From the NCBI GenBank assembly GCA_023388715.1, contig JAEWFT010000037.1, positions 1-28,055 on the forward strand: a stretch of DNA of 28,055 nt, in the 5' to 3' direction. Position 1 is the first letter of the stretch. Every line of letters begins with the position of its first letter. Source of the DNA: Pseudomonadota bacterium (lineage in GTDB: Bacteria; Pseudomonadota; Gammaproteobacteria; Xanthomonadales; Xanthomonadaceae). Under the pieces are notes generated by a model. That model saw only the letters and a program-made list of their open reading frames with translations. It did not search any database and was not told the origin of the DNA. This document shows, one piece after another, positions 1 to 7,477 of this stretch. The position numbers and the translations under genes are program-made.

Positions 1-339
1 GTGTACGGGCTGGCGCCGCAGGGGTGGATCTTCCTGCTCGGGCTGCCGGTCAGCGCGCTGTGGGCAGTCGCGGGACCGGCCACCCAGGCGCTGGTGACGC
101 GGCAGGTCCCGCCCGATGCGCAGGGCCGCATCCAGGGCGCGATGGGCAGCCTGGTGTCGCTGGCGGGGATCTTCGCGCCGGCCCTGTTCGCGGGCGCGTT
201 CGGCCTGTTCATTGGCCCGAACTCGCCCGTGCGGCTGCCCGGCATCGCCTTCCTCATCGCCGCGCTGCTGTTGCTGGTCGCGGCGTTCGTGGCCTGGCGG
301 TACACCGATGCCGCGCACCTGCCCCCAACGCCGCGCTGA
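1..339 (+). CDS. MFS drug-efflux transporter, TetA/TCR-like (C-terminal part only)
   Basis: This is the last 112 codons of a gene that begins before the window; the GTG at base 1 is probably an internal valine codon. The visible part holds about three membrane segments: a glycine/alanine-rich one in the first 25 residues, one around residues 47-70 and one around 80-98. Between the first two lies the short hydrophilic stretch TRQVPPDAQGRIQGA, which resembles the cytoplasmic loop seen late in TetA/TCR-type major facilitator efflux pumps, with the following 'GSLVSLAGIFAPALF' helix. These pumps sit in the inner membrane and export drugs by proton antiport; the substrate here cannot be told from the fragment. 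The protein ends in a short Pro/Thr/Arg tail. The family call rests on this C-terminal similarity only. Confidence 0.75.
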   Translation: MYGLAPQGWIFLLGLPVSALWAVAGPATQALVTRQVPPDAQGRIQGAMGSLVSLAGIFAPALFAGAFGLFIGPNSPVRLPGIAFLIAALLLLVAAFVAWRYTDAAHLPPTPR

Positions 340-403
340 GCTTCACCTGGCGTGGCCAAGGCCGCGGGGAGACTGCACATTCCCCTCGCGACTGGAGCCA
401 GCC

Positions 404-640
404 ATGGCCACGTGCGCCTGCTGCGGCAACAACTACGACAAGGCCTTTACCGTCACCACCCACGATGGCCAGCAACACGCCTTCGACAGCTTCGAATGCG
501 CGATCCACATGCTGGCGCCCAACTGCGCGCATTGTGGTTGCCGGGTGATCGGACATGGCGCCGAACACGCCGGCACCTTCTACTGCTGCGCCCATTGCGC
601 CAAGCAGGCAGGCGTCAGCGGGATCGACGACCGCGTCTGA
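404..640 (+). CDS. Small Cys-rich zinc-ribbon protein (78 aa)
   Basis: The protein has ten cysteines in 78 residues: Cys4, Cys6, Cys7, Cys32, Cys41, Cys44, Cys46, Cys61, Cys62 and Cys65. They form CxxC-type pairs at 4/7, 41/44 and 62/65, with several histidines nearby (His25, His35, His43, His51, His55, His64). This is the pattern of a small cytoplasmic zinc-ribbon or metallothionein-like protein; no signal peptide or membrane segment is present. I recognise the type as a widespread hypothetical protein of Proteobacteria but know no established function, so metal binding is inference. The start is set by ATG at 404 with GGAG at 394-397. Longer reading frames through this locus are shifted or begin inside the transporter gene and lack this Shine-Dalgarno match. 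It is separated from the efflux gene by 64 bases. Confidence 0.8.
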   Translation: MATCACCGNNYDKAFTVTTHDGQQHAFDSFECAIHMLAPNCAHCGCRVIGHGAEHAGTFYCCAHCAKQAGVSGIDDRV

Positions 641-654
641 GCGCGGGCAGCGCG

Positions 655-954
655 TTAGCCGCAGGCGACCCGGGTGATCCGGCGCGCGCCATCGACGTGG
701 AGGTTGAGGCGATCGCCGCGGTATTCCATGGTCACCACCTGGCCGGGGCTGAGCGTGCGCGCGGTCGCTGCGCCGGCGTCACGTCGCGCCGCGTCGATCG
801 TCGGTGCGTCCGCGACGCGGCCGACATGGCGCTGCGCCGCACCCGCATTGCAGCCCTCCGCGGTCGGCGGCGGCGCCTCGGGTGGCATCGCACAGGCGGC
901 CATCGCCAGCGCTGCAAGCGTGAAGGCAATCTGCGACGGGATGCGGGGCTTCAT
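655..954 (-). CDS. Peptidase inhibitor I78-family lipoprotein
   Basis: The 99-aa product starts with MKPRIPSQ, a hydrophobic stretch and the lipobox MAAC with Cys21 as the acylated residue; the next residue is Ala, compatible with outer-membrane sorting. The mature part is about 75 residues and matches the I78 inhibitor pattern: a 'VGRVADAPTIDAARRDAGA' helix, the 'TLSPGQVVTMEYRGDRLNL' strand pair and a C-terminal 'ITRVACG'. I78 proteins are small serine-protease inhibitors related to potato inhibitor I in fold, often periplasmic. I chose the ATG at 954 because it gives a clean lipoprotein signal and has GAGGAA just upstream; the same frame extends to 1068 but adds a non-signal N-terminus. It is convergent with the zinc-ribbon gene, 14 bases apart. 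The family call is good; the target protease is unknown. Confidence 0.82.
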   Translation of the reverse strand: MKPRIPSQIAFTLAALAMAACAMPPEAPPPTAEGCNAGAAQRHVGRVADAPTIDAARRDAGAATARTLSPGQVVTMEYRGDRLNLHVDGARRITRVACG

Positions 955-1200
955 GGCGGTTCCTCGGTGGATGACCGATGCGAGCCTGCGCGCGTCGGCA
1001 TGAACGGGGCGTCCATGGGATGTCGTGACGGTCGCCCCGCTGCGTCCGCTCTGGTTGCGCCCCGGCAAGGCCGAACCAACGTCATTCAGAGCGCCGGATA
1101 CGGTTTCCGGTGATGAGGATGTCGTCGGCGCGCGGCGGGATTCAGCGGGCGCACGGAATCATCAAGCAGGCCCTCACCGCGCCCGGCGTAGCGTGGGGCC
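955..1200. other. Divergent intergenic region between the I78 gene and the first L,D-transpeptidase
   Basis: These 246 bases separate two divergently transcribed genes and should carry both promoters. I see no RNA gene, strong hairpin or convincing -35/-10 pair. A TAGCGT hexamer at 1189-1194 lies seven bases before the ATG at 1201, but it matches the -10 consensus at only three positions. Confidence 0.4.
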
Positions 1201-1884
1201 ATGGACACCCGACACGCTTTTCGCCACCTCCTCCTTCCCCTCGCCCTGGCCGCTGCAGTCGCGTTGCCGCTTGCTGCGCAGGCGCAGCAGTCGAGCGCTT
1301 CCTTCGAACGGATCGACACGCTTCAAGACGAAGCCATCGCGCTCAAGCCCGGCGAATTCAAGTGGCAGCCCGAGCGCGCCGCCGCCGGCCAGCTGGTGAT
1401 GGTGGTCAGCCTGCCCGCGCAGCTGGTGCACGTGTACCGCAACGGAGTGCGCATCGGTGTCAGCACGATAAGTTCCGGCAAGGCGGGCAAGGAAACCCCG
1501 ACGGGTACGTTCGAGATCCTGCAGAAGAAGGAGATGCACCACTCCAACCTCTACGACAACGCACCGATGCCCTTCATGCAGCGCCTGACCTGGGACGGCA
1601 TCGCCCTCCACGCCGGTAAGCTGCCGGGCTACCCGGCCTCGCACGGCTGCGTGCGCTTGCCGGCGAAGTTTGCCAAGCTGCTGTTCGAGGAAACCCGCAA
1701 GGGCATGCTGGTGGTGGTCGCCGACGACACCTCGCATGGTCCGGAAGTCGTCTATCCGGGCGCGCGTGCGCCGGTGGATGCGTACAGCGGGATGCCGCTG
1801 TCGCCGGTGCGCGACATCGCCGGCACGACGCCCTCGCCGCCGCCTGCACGCAGCGATGCGGTGGTGGCCTCGCTGCCCGACTGA
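1201..1884 (+). CDS. L,D-transpeptidase, YkuD family (secreted)
   Basis: The 227-aa protein has an N-terminal signal peptide (MDTRHAFRH, then a Leu/Ala-rich core and a likely cut after AAQA near residue 28). A YkuD catalytic domain spans roughly residues 63-173. The catalytic signature is present: His137 in 'ALHAGKLPGYPASHGCVRLP', with His148 and the nucleophile Cys150. L,D-transpeptidases act in the periplasm, using a thioester intermediate to make 3-3 crosslinks in peptidoglycan or attach proteins to it. The last 40 residues are Pro/Ser/Ala-rich with no known domain. It precedes a second L,D-transpeptidase of a different family on the same strand, 77 bases away. The physiological role (crosslinking or anchoring) cannot be read from the sequence. 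Confidence 0.9.
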   Translation: MDTRHAFRHLLLPLALAAAVALPLAAQAQQSSASFERIDTLQDEAIALKPGEFKWQPERAAAGQLVMVVSLPAQLVHVYRNGVRIGVSTISSGKAGKETPTGTFEILQKKEMHHSNLYDNAPMPFMQRLTWDGIALHAGKLPGYPASHGCVRLPAKFAKLLFEETRKGMLVVVADDTSHGPEVVYPGARAPVDAYSGMPLSPVRDIAGTTPSPPPARSDAVVASLPD

Positions 1885-1891
1885 CGCGCGA

Positions 1892-1912
1892 GCCTGAAAA
1901 CGCCATTCAGGC
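1892..1912. repeat. Inverted repeat/hairpin between the two tandem L,D-transpeptidases
   Basis: GCCTGAA at 1892-1898 pairs with TTCAGGC at 1906-1912 across a 7-base loop. No T-run follows, so this is not a classic intrinsic terminator. It could attenuate read-through, stabilise an mRNA end or be an operator for the downstream gene. Confidence 0.4.
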
Positions 1913-1961
1913 CCAGCCCCGATTCAGCCACATCAAGGAGTTGTGAGCGTATCGTCACGCG

Positions 1962-2795
1962 ATGCGCCAACTCCGACTCCTCTCCAGCATGGTCGCAGTC
2001 AGCCTCGTGGCAGGCTGCGGCGGTCCCGCCACCGTCCGGACTGCAGCCCCACAGGGTCATCTCGTCCAGGCTCCTTCGCCGCAGTCCGCTCCCGCGATCC
2101 CGGTGCAGTCCGCCGTCCCCGACGGCCTGCAACAGCGGCTGCAGCAGATCGCGCCCGGGCTCGACAGCGGCGTGCTGGCGCTTGCGCTGGAAGCCCGCGC
2201 CTGTGCCGTGCGCAACGGTCAGGCCGATGAAGCCGCGCGGCTTGCGGTGATCGACTATTCCAAGCCGTCGACGGCCAAGCGCATGTGGGTGTTCGACATG
2301 GCGCAGGCGAAGCTGCTGCACCACGAGCACGTCTCGCACGGGTCCGGCAGCGGCCAGAACATGGCCACCCGCTTCTCCAACGTCGAGGGCAGCCACGCCA
2401 CCAGCCTGGGCCTGTTCCGCACCGCCGAAACCTACATGGGCGGCAACGGTTACTCCCTGCGGATGGATGGCCTGGACCCCGGTTTCAACGACAACGCGCG
2501 GATGCGCGCCATCGTCATCCACGGCGCCTGGTACGCCAATCCCGAGATGATCGCCAAGCAGGGCCGGCTGGGCCGCAGCCAAGGCTGCCCGGCGCTGCGC
2601 GAGCAGGTGGCGAAGATCGTGATCGACGACCTCAAGCAGCGGCAGCTGGTGTTCTCCTACGCCGAGGACGCCGAGTGGTTGCGGCGCGGACGCAGTTTCG
2701 CCTGCGATGGCCGCAGCGCGGCCCAGATCATTGCCGCCGCGCGCGCACTGCCGCCGGGTGGCGGGGCGATTCAGGTCGCCGTCGCGGCGCCCTGA
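1962..2795 (+). CDS. Murein L,D-transpeptidase catalytic-domain lipoprotein (YkuD_2 type)
   Basis: The 277-aa protein begins with a lipoprotein signal (MRQLRLLSS, hydrophobic core, lipobox LVAGC with Cys19). A Pro/Gln/Ala-rich linker follows to about residue 55. From about residue 90 it matches the 'murein L,D-transpeptidase catalytic domain family' (YkuD_2): 'HVSHGSGSGQNMATRFSN', His187 in 'VIHGAWYANPEM' and 'GRSQGCPAL' with the probable nucleophile Cys209. It differs in layout from the upstream YkuD enzyme, whose motif is SHGCVRL. Expected role is peptidoglycan remodelling from the inner face of the outer membrane. The start is odd: AAGGAG lies at 1935-1940, about 21 bases before the ATG, and an in-frame TGA at 1944 rules out an upstream TTG start. 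The signal peptide still favours 1962. Confidence 0.88.
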   Translation: MRQLRLLSSMVAVSLVAGCGGPATVRTAAPQGHLVQAPSPQSAPAIPVQSAVPDGLQQRLQQIAPGLDSGVLALALEARACAVRNGQADEAARLAVIDYSKPSTAKRMWVFDMAQAKLLHHEHVSHGSGSGQNMATRFSNVEGSHATSLGLFRTAETYMGGNGYSLRMDGLDPGFNDNARMRAIVIHGAWYANPEMIAKQGRLGRSQGCPALREQVAKIVIDDLKQRQLVFSYAEDAEWLRRGRSFACDGRSAAQIIAAARALPPGGGAIQVAVAAP

Positions 2796-2820
2796 CGGTT
2801 GCACCCATCGCGGTTCAAGG

Positions 2821-2842
2821 ACGCCCCGCCATGCGGGGCGTT
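2821..2842 (+). terminator. Hairpin terminator after the second L,D-transpeptidase
   Basis: CGCCCCGC at 2822-2829 and GCGGGGCG at 2833-2840 form a perfect 8-bp stem with a CAT loop, extendable by an A-T pair at 2821/2841. It is followed by TTCGCGTTTC, a weak T-rich tail. It lies 26 bases after the stop codon at 2795. Confidence 0.7.
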
Positions 2843-2888
2843 CGCGTTTCCTGAATCGGGAAGGCGGTCGCCGGCGGGATCGCCACCG

Positions 2889-2906
2889 CCGGGCGTTGAC
2901 GCCCGG
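2889..2906 (-). terminator. Hairpin beyond the 3' end of the indolepyruvate oxidoreductase gene
   Basis: CCGGGCG at 2889-2895 and CGCCCGG at 2900-2906 pair across TTGA. It sits 25 bases past the minus-strand stop at 2931 and has no U-tract on that strand. Together with the hairpin at 2821-2842 it separates the two convergent genes. Termination function is inferred from position. Confidence 0.5.
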
Positions 2907-2930
2907 ACGGCAGCAAGCGGCCGCGCGGCC

Positions 2931-5900
2931 TCAGGCCGCCTGCACCAGCCGCAACGGGTTGTCCCACTCCCGCAGCAGTTCGGCCTGGCGCGCCTTGGCC
3001 TTGTGCAGGTGCGCTTCCTTGACGTGGCCATAGCCGCGGATGTGCTCGGGGATGCTGGCGATGTCTGCGGCAAGGTCGACGTTGCCGGCATCGAGCTTGT
3101 CGAACAGCGCGGTCACCGTCCGCTGGTACTCGTCGATCAGCGCGCGTTCGCCACGGCGCTCGGCGGTGTACCCGAACACGTCGAGCCTGCTGCCGCGCAG
3201 CCTGCTTAGCTTCGCCAGCAGGCCGAACGCCTTCATGACCCACGGGCCGTAGGCCTGCTTCACCAGCTCGCCGCGTGCATTCCGCTTGGCCAGCAGCGGC
3301 GGTGCGAGGTGGAACCGCAGGGTGAAGTCGCCCTCGAACTGCTGCTGCAGGCGGCGCTGGAAGTCGCCGCTGGTGTACAGCCGCGCCACTTCGTACTCGT
3401 CCTTGTAGGCCATCAGCTTGAAAAAGTAGCGCGCCACCGCCTCCGACAGGTCGGTGGAACCGGGCGCCTTCGCCTCTTCCTGCGCCCGCACCGTGGCGAC
3501 GAAATCGCTGTAGCGACTGGCGTACGCCGCGTCCTGGTAGTCGGTAAGGAAGGCCACGCGGCGGGCGATCACCTCGTCCAGCGAACGCGACAGGCGCGCA
3601 TCGTCCAGCGGCAGGAACGCGACCTCGCCTGCATTCGACGCCGGCACGTGGCGCAGCTCGTCCTCGCTGCGCAGGTCCGCCAGCTGCGGGGTCAGGCCGG
3701 ACTCGCCCTCGTCGTTGGCCGTCGCGCCCAGCAGCGGCAGCGCGTGCGGCAGGGATTCGGCGGCGGTGGGCGCGTTGCGCACGATGCCCGCGGCTTCGGC
3801 CACCGCCGGCATGTCGACCACCGCCAGCCGGCCCCAGGCGAACGCGGTCTTGTTCATCTCCACCGCGGCGCCGTTGAGCTCGATCGCCCGCATCAGCGAT
3901 TCCAGCGACAGCGGCACCAGCCCCTGCTGCCAGGCATAGCCGAGCATGAACAGGTTGGCGGCGATCGCATCGCCCATCAGCGCGGTCGCCAGGTGGGTGG
4001 CATCGATCTGCAGCGGCGCGGCGCCCTCCAGCGCGGTGCTCACGGCTTTCATGATGTCCGCCGCCGGGAACTGCATGTCCGGGCGGGTGGTGAAGGTGCC
4101 CGGCATCGCCTCGTAGGTGTTCATCACCACGGTGCTGCGCCCGGGGCGGATCTTGGACAGCACCCAGTAGTCGTTGACCACCACCATGTCGCAGCCCAGC
4201 ACCAGGTCGGCCTCGCCGGCGGCAATGCGCACCGCGTGGATGTCGGCGGGCGCCTTCGCGATGCGGATGTGGGTGGTCACCGCACCGCCTTTCTGGGCGA
4301 GACCGGTCTGGTCGAGCACGCTGGAGCCCCTGCCTTCCAGGTGGCCGGCCATGCCCAGCAGCGCGCCGATGGTGACGACGCCGGTGCCGCCGACGCCGGT
4401 GATCAGGATGTTCCAGGGCCGTGCGAGGTCCGTGCGCGGCAACGGCATCGGCAGGGCCTGCAGCAGGTCCGCGGCGTTCGCCCTGCGACCCTTGCGCAGG
4501 GTGCCGCCCTGCACCGTGACGAAGCTGGGGCAGAAGCCCTCGACGCAGCTGAAGTCCTTGTTGCAGTTGCTCTGGTCGATCTCGCGCTTGCGCCCGAACT
4601 CCGTGTCCTTGGGCAGCACCGACACGCAGAACGACTTGGCGCCGCAGTCGCCGCAGCCCTCGCAGACCAGCGAGTTGACCACCACCCGCTTGGGCGGGTC
4701 CGGCAGCTTGCCACGCTTGCGGCGGCGGCGCTTCTCGGTGGCGCAGGTCTGGTCGTAGATCAGCACCGACACGCCCTTGACCTTGCGCAGGCGCTGCTGC
4801 ACCTCGTCCAGCTCGCGGCGGTCGTGGAACTCCACCAGGGTCGGGAACAGGTAGCGCTGGCGCTTCCACTTGGTGATGTCGTCGCTGAGCAGCACGATCG
4901 TGTGCACGCCCTCGGCCAGCATCTGGTGGGCGATCTGCGGCACGGTCAGGGTGCCGTCCACCGGCTGCCCGCCGGTCATCGCCACCGCGTCGTTGTAGAG
5001 GATCTTGTAGGTGATGTTGACGCCGGCGGCGATCGCCTGGCGCACCGCCAGCGAGCCGCTGTGGAAGTAGGTGCCGTCGCCCAGGTTCTGGAAGATGTGC
5101 TCGGTGGTGGTGAACGGCGCCTGCCCGGCCCAGGTCACGCCTTCGCCGCCCATGTGGGTGAAGGTGTCGGTGCTGCGGTCCATCCACGTCACCATGTAAT
5201 GGCAACCGATGCCGGCCTGCGCGCGCGAGCCTTCCGGCACCCGGGTGGAGGTGTTGTGCGGGCAGCCCGAGCAGTAGTGCGGCACCCGCGGGAAATTGGC
5301 GCGCGGCAGCGCCAGTTCGCCTTCCTTGTGCTCCATCCAGCGCAGCACGTCGCGGATGCGCTCGCTGTCGTGGAAGCGCTGGATGCGCCTGGCGATCACC
5401 CCGGCGATGCGCGCGGGGGTGAGCTCGCCGGTCGACGGCAGGATCCACTCGCCGGCCTCGTCGTACTTGCCGACGATCGACGGGCGCTGGCCGTCGAAGT
5501 TGTAGAACAACTCCTTCATCTGCGACTCGATGAAGGCGTGCTTCTCCTCCACCACCAGGATGTCCTCGAGCCCGCGCGCGAAGGCGCGGATGCCCTGCGG
5601 CTCCAGCGGCCAGGTCATGCCGACCTTGTACACGCGGATGCCAAGCTCGCGGCAGGCCGCTTCGTCGAGGCCGAGGTAGTCCAGCGCCTGCAGCACGTCG
5701 AGGTAGGACTTGCCGGTGGTGGCGATGCCCAGCCGCGCATTGGGCGAATCCAGCACGATGCGGTCGATGCCGTTGGCGCGCGCGAACGCCTGCGCCGCCT
5801 TCACCGCATAGCGATGCAGGCGCATCTCCTGTTCCAGCGGCGGATCCGGCCAGCGGATGTTGAGGCCGCCCGGCGGCATCTCGAAGGCGTCGTCGCCGGG

Positions 5901-6629
5901 CAGGATGATCTGCTGCGCGAACGAATCGACGTCCACCGAGGCGGACGACTCCACCGTCTCCGCGATCGTCTTGAAGCCGACCCAGCGGCCGGTGAAGCGC
6001 GACATCGCGAAACCCAGCAGGCCCATGTCGAGGATGTCCTGCACCCCGGCCGGATTGAGCACCGGCATCATCGCGCTGACGAACTCGTGCTCGCTGCCGT
6101 GCGGCAGGGTGGAGCTGCGGCAGTTGTGGTCGTCGGCGGCCAGCGCGAGCACGCCGCCATGCTTCGACGTTCCGGCGGCGTTGGCGTGCTTGAACACGTC
6201 GCCGCAGCGGTCCACGCCCGGGCCCTTGCCGTACCACATGCCGAACACGCCATCGTGCTTCGCGCCGGGGAACAGGCCGGGCTGCTGGGTGCCCCAGACC
6301 ATGGTGGCGCCGAGGTCCTCGTTGAGGCCGGGCGAGAATTTCACCTTCGCCGCCTCCAGGTGTTTCTTGGCGCGCCACAGCTCCAGGTCGAAGCCGCCCA
6401 GTGGCGAGCCGCGGTAGCCGCTGATGAAGCCGGCGGTGTCCAGCCCGGTGCGCTCGTCGCGCAGCTTCTGCATAATCGGCAGCCGCACCAGAGCCTGCAC
6501 GCCGCTGAGGTAGATCCGGCCCTGCAGCCGGCGGTACTTGTCCTCCAGCGTGTAGTCGGGATCGGTCACGCCGCGGGTCAGCGCGAGGTTGGCCGAAGCC
6601 GGCGAGGAGAGTTCTGCGGTGCTGGTCAT
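2931..6629 (-). CDS. Fused indolepyruvate ferredoxin oxidoreductase family protein
   Basis: This single 1232-aa polypeptide joins the parts of a 2-oxoacid:ferredoxin oxidoreductase of the indolepyruvate (IOR) type. In order: an N-terminal pyruvate-ferredoxin-like region with 'GFISGYRGSPLGGFD' near residue 70; a thiamine-diphosphate-binding region from about residue 440 with 'CSGCPHNTST' near 451; a Cys-rich Fe-S segment from 'CEGCGDCGAKSFCVS' near 656 to 'CNKDFSCVEGFCPS' near 696; a gamma domain starting at 'GVGGTGVVTIGAL' near 746; and a long C-terminal region of the type seen in large proteobacterial homologues. The family oxidatively decarboxylates arylpyruvates to aryl-CoA with CoA and reduced ferredoxin, in the cytoplasm during aromatic amino-acid breakdown. 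The ATG at 6629 fits the family N-terminus; the open frame runs on upstream but into the divergent genes. Substrate is assumed from the family. Confidence 0.93.
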   Translation of the reverse strand: MTSTAELSSPASANLALTRGVTDPDYTLEDKYRRLQGRIYLSGVQALVRLPIMQKLRDERTGLDTAGFISGYRGSPLGGFDLELWRAKKHLEAAKVKFSPGLNEDLGATMVWGTQQPGLFPGAKHDGVFGMWYGKGPGVDRCGDVFKHANAAGTSKHGGVLALAADDHNCRSSTLPHGSEHEFVSAMMPVLNPAGVQDILDMGLLGFAMSRFTGRWVGFKTIAETVESSASVDVDSFAQQIILPGDDAFEMPPGGLNIRWPDPPLEQEMRLHRYAVKAAQAFARANGIDRIVLDSPNARLGIATTGKSYLDVLQALDYLGLDEAACRELGIRVYKVGMTWPLEPQGIRAFARGLEDILVVEEKHAFIESQMKELFYNFDGQRPSIVGKYDEAGEWILPSTGELTPARIAGVIARRIQRFHDSERIRDVLRWMEHKEGELALPRANFPRVPHYCSGCPHNTSTRVPEGSRAQAGIGCHYMVTWMDRSTDTFTHMGGEGVTWAGQAPFTTTEHIFQNLGDGTYFHSGSLAVRQAIAAGVNITYKILYNDAVAMTGGQPVDGTLTVPQIAHQMLAEGVHTIVLLSDDITKWKRQRYLFPTLVEFHDRRELDEVQQRLRKVKGVSVLIYDQTCATEKRRRRKRGKLPDPPKRVVVNSLVCEGCGDCGAKSFCVSVLPKDTEFGRKREIDQSNCNKDFSCVEGFCPSFVTVQGGTLRKGRRANAADLLQALPMPLPRTDLARPWNILITGVGGTGVVTIGALLGMAGHLEGRGSSVLDQTGLAQKGGAVTTHIRIAKAPADIHAVRIAAGEADLVLGCDMVVVNDYWVLSKIRPGRSTVVMNTYEAMPGTFTTRPDMQFPAADIMKAVSTALEGAAPLQIDATHLATALMGDAIAANLFMLGYAWQQGLVPLSLESLMRAIELNGAAVEMNKTAFAWGRLAVVDMPAVAEAAGIVRNAPTAAESLPHALPLLGATANDEGESGLTPQLADLRSEDELRHVPASNAGEVAFLPLDDARLSRSLDEVIARRVAFLTDYQDAAYASRYSDFVATVRAQEEAKAPGSTDLSEAVARYFFKLMAYKDEYEVARLYTSGDFQRRLQQQFEGDFTLRFHLAPPLLAKRNARGELVKQAYGPWVMKAFGLLAKLSRLRGSRLDVFGYTAERRGERALIDEYQRTVTALFDKLDAGNVDLAADIASIPEHIRGYGHVKEAHLHKAKARQAELLREWDNPLRLVQAA

Positions 6630-6817
6630 GGCGTATTCCGGGCAGTCGGAACGCCGCGGGCGAACGTGCGCGCGCGGCGTCCAGGGAAGCGAATCCGCCA
6701 TTCTAGCAGGGGAGCGGGAGGCGCCTTCCGCGCGACGAAGCGATCCACGGTGAATCACCCCGGCGCCACCACGCCCTCGTGTACGCTTGCCCGACACCTG
6801 CAGCGGAGCGTTGCGCG

Positions 6818-7477
6818 ATGAAGACCTGGTTGGTGGCCTGCTCCAAGGGCGGGGTCGGCAAGACCACGCTGGCCACGCACCTGGCCGCCGCCTGCGCGCT
6901 CGGCGGCCGCGGCACGGTGATGGTGGACGCCGACCCGCAGGCCTCATCGACGCGATGGTGCGAACGCCGCGCCGGGCTGGACAGCGCGGTGCAGGCCATC
7001 GACGGCACCCGCAAGGCGTGGGCCAAGCGCATTCCCGACGACGCCGAGCGCTGCATCGTCGATGCGCCGGCCGGCGCGATGGCGCGCGAGCTCGATGCCT
7101 TCCTCGACGTCGCCGACGCGGTGGTGGTGCCGGTGCAGCCGTCCGCGCTCGACATCGAAGCCAGCGCGCGTTTCCTGGAGTCGCTGGGCCGGCATCCGCG
7201 GGTGCGCAAGGGCAAGCTGCGGATCGGGCTGGTCGCCAACCGCCTGAAGCCGCACACCAATGCCTCGCGCCACGCGCTGGAGGTGCTGGCGCAGTGGCCG
7301 TTCCCGGTGGTCGCGCAGGTGCGCGACAGCCAGGCCTACGTCGTGCTGACGGGGCTGGGCAAGAGCCTGTTCGACTACCACTCGGCGCAGGTGCGCGAGC
7401 ACCAGGCCGACTGGGCGCCGCTGCTGCAGTGGCTGGACCCGCGACTCCCGCAACCCTGGAAGGATTCCCATGCGTGA
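6818..7477 (+). CDS. ParA-family ATPase (orphan, no ParB nearby)
   Basis: The 219-aa protein begins directly with a deviant Walker A motif, 'CSKGGVGKTTLATHLAAA' (residues 8-25), followed by 'VMVDADPQASS' (Walker A' region) and 'CIVDAPAG' (Walker B region). This is the minimal ParA/MinD fold with no N-terminal DNA-binding extension. Such ATPases dimerise on ATP and position DNA or protein cargo. No parB gene or parS-like repeat is seen nearby, so it is not the main chromosome-segregation ParA; the cargo is unknown. Start ATG at 6818 has GGAG at 6805-6808, and the frame upstream lacks family similarity. Its last 8 bases overlap the next gene, sixA (ATGCGTGA), which suggests translational coupling. 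A TACGCT hexamer at 6782-6787 could be a -10 element, without a good -35. Confidence 0.88.
   Translation: MKTWLVACSKGGVGKTTLATHLAAACALGGRGTVMVDADPQASSTRWCERRAGLDSAVQAIDGTRKAWAKRIPDDAERCIVDAPAGAMARELDAFLDVADAVVVPVQPSALDIEASARFLESLGRHPRVRKGKLRIGLVANRLKPHTNASRHALEVLAQWPFPVVAQVRDSQAYVVLTGLGKSLFDYHSAQVREHQADWAPLLQWLDPRLPQPWKDSHA

Noticed and set aside
1007..1039. Possible hairpin GGGGCG ... CGCCCC upstream of the first L,D-transpeptidase
   Set aside because: Only six pairs around a loop of about 21 bases; this is expected by chance in such GC-rich sequence.
3309..6821. A very long open frame (1170 codons) on the plus strand opposite the indolepyruvate oxidoreductase gene
   Set aside because: It is rich in His, Arg, Val and Ala with no domain signature and mirrors the real gene. 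Long antisense frames are expected in GC-rich codon-biased DNA.
6818..7477. ParA as part of a plasmid or chromosome partition locus
   Set aside because: No ParB gene, no parS-like repeat and no plasmid replication genes are seen; the context is ordinary chromosome.
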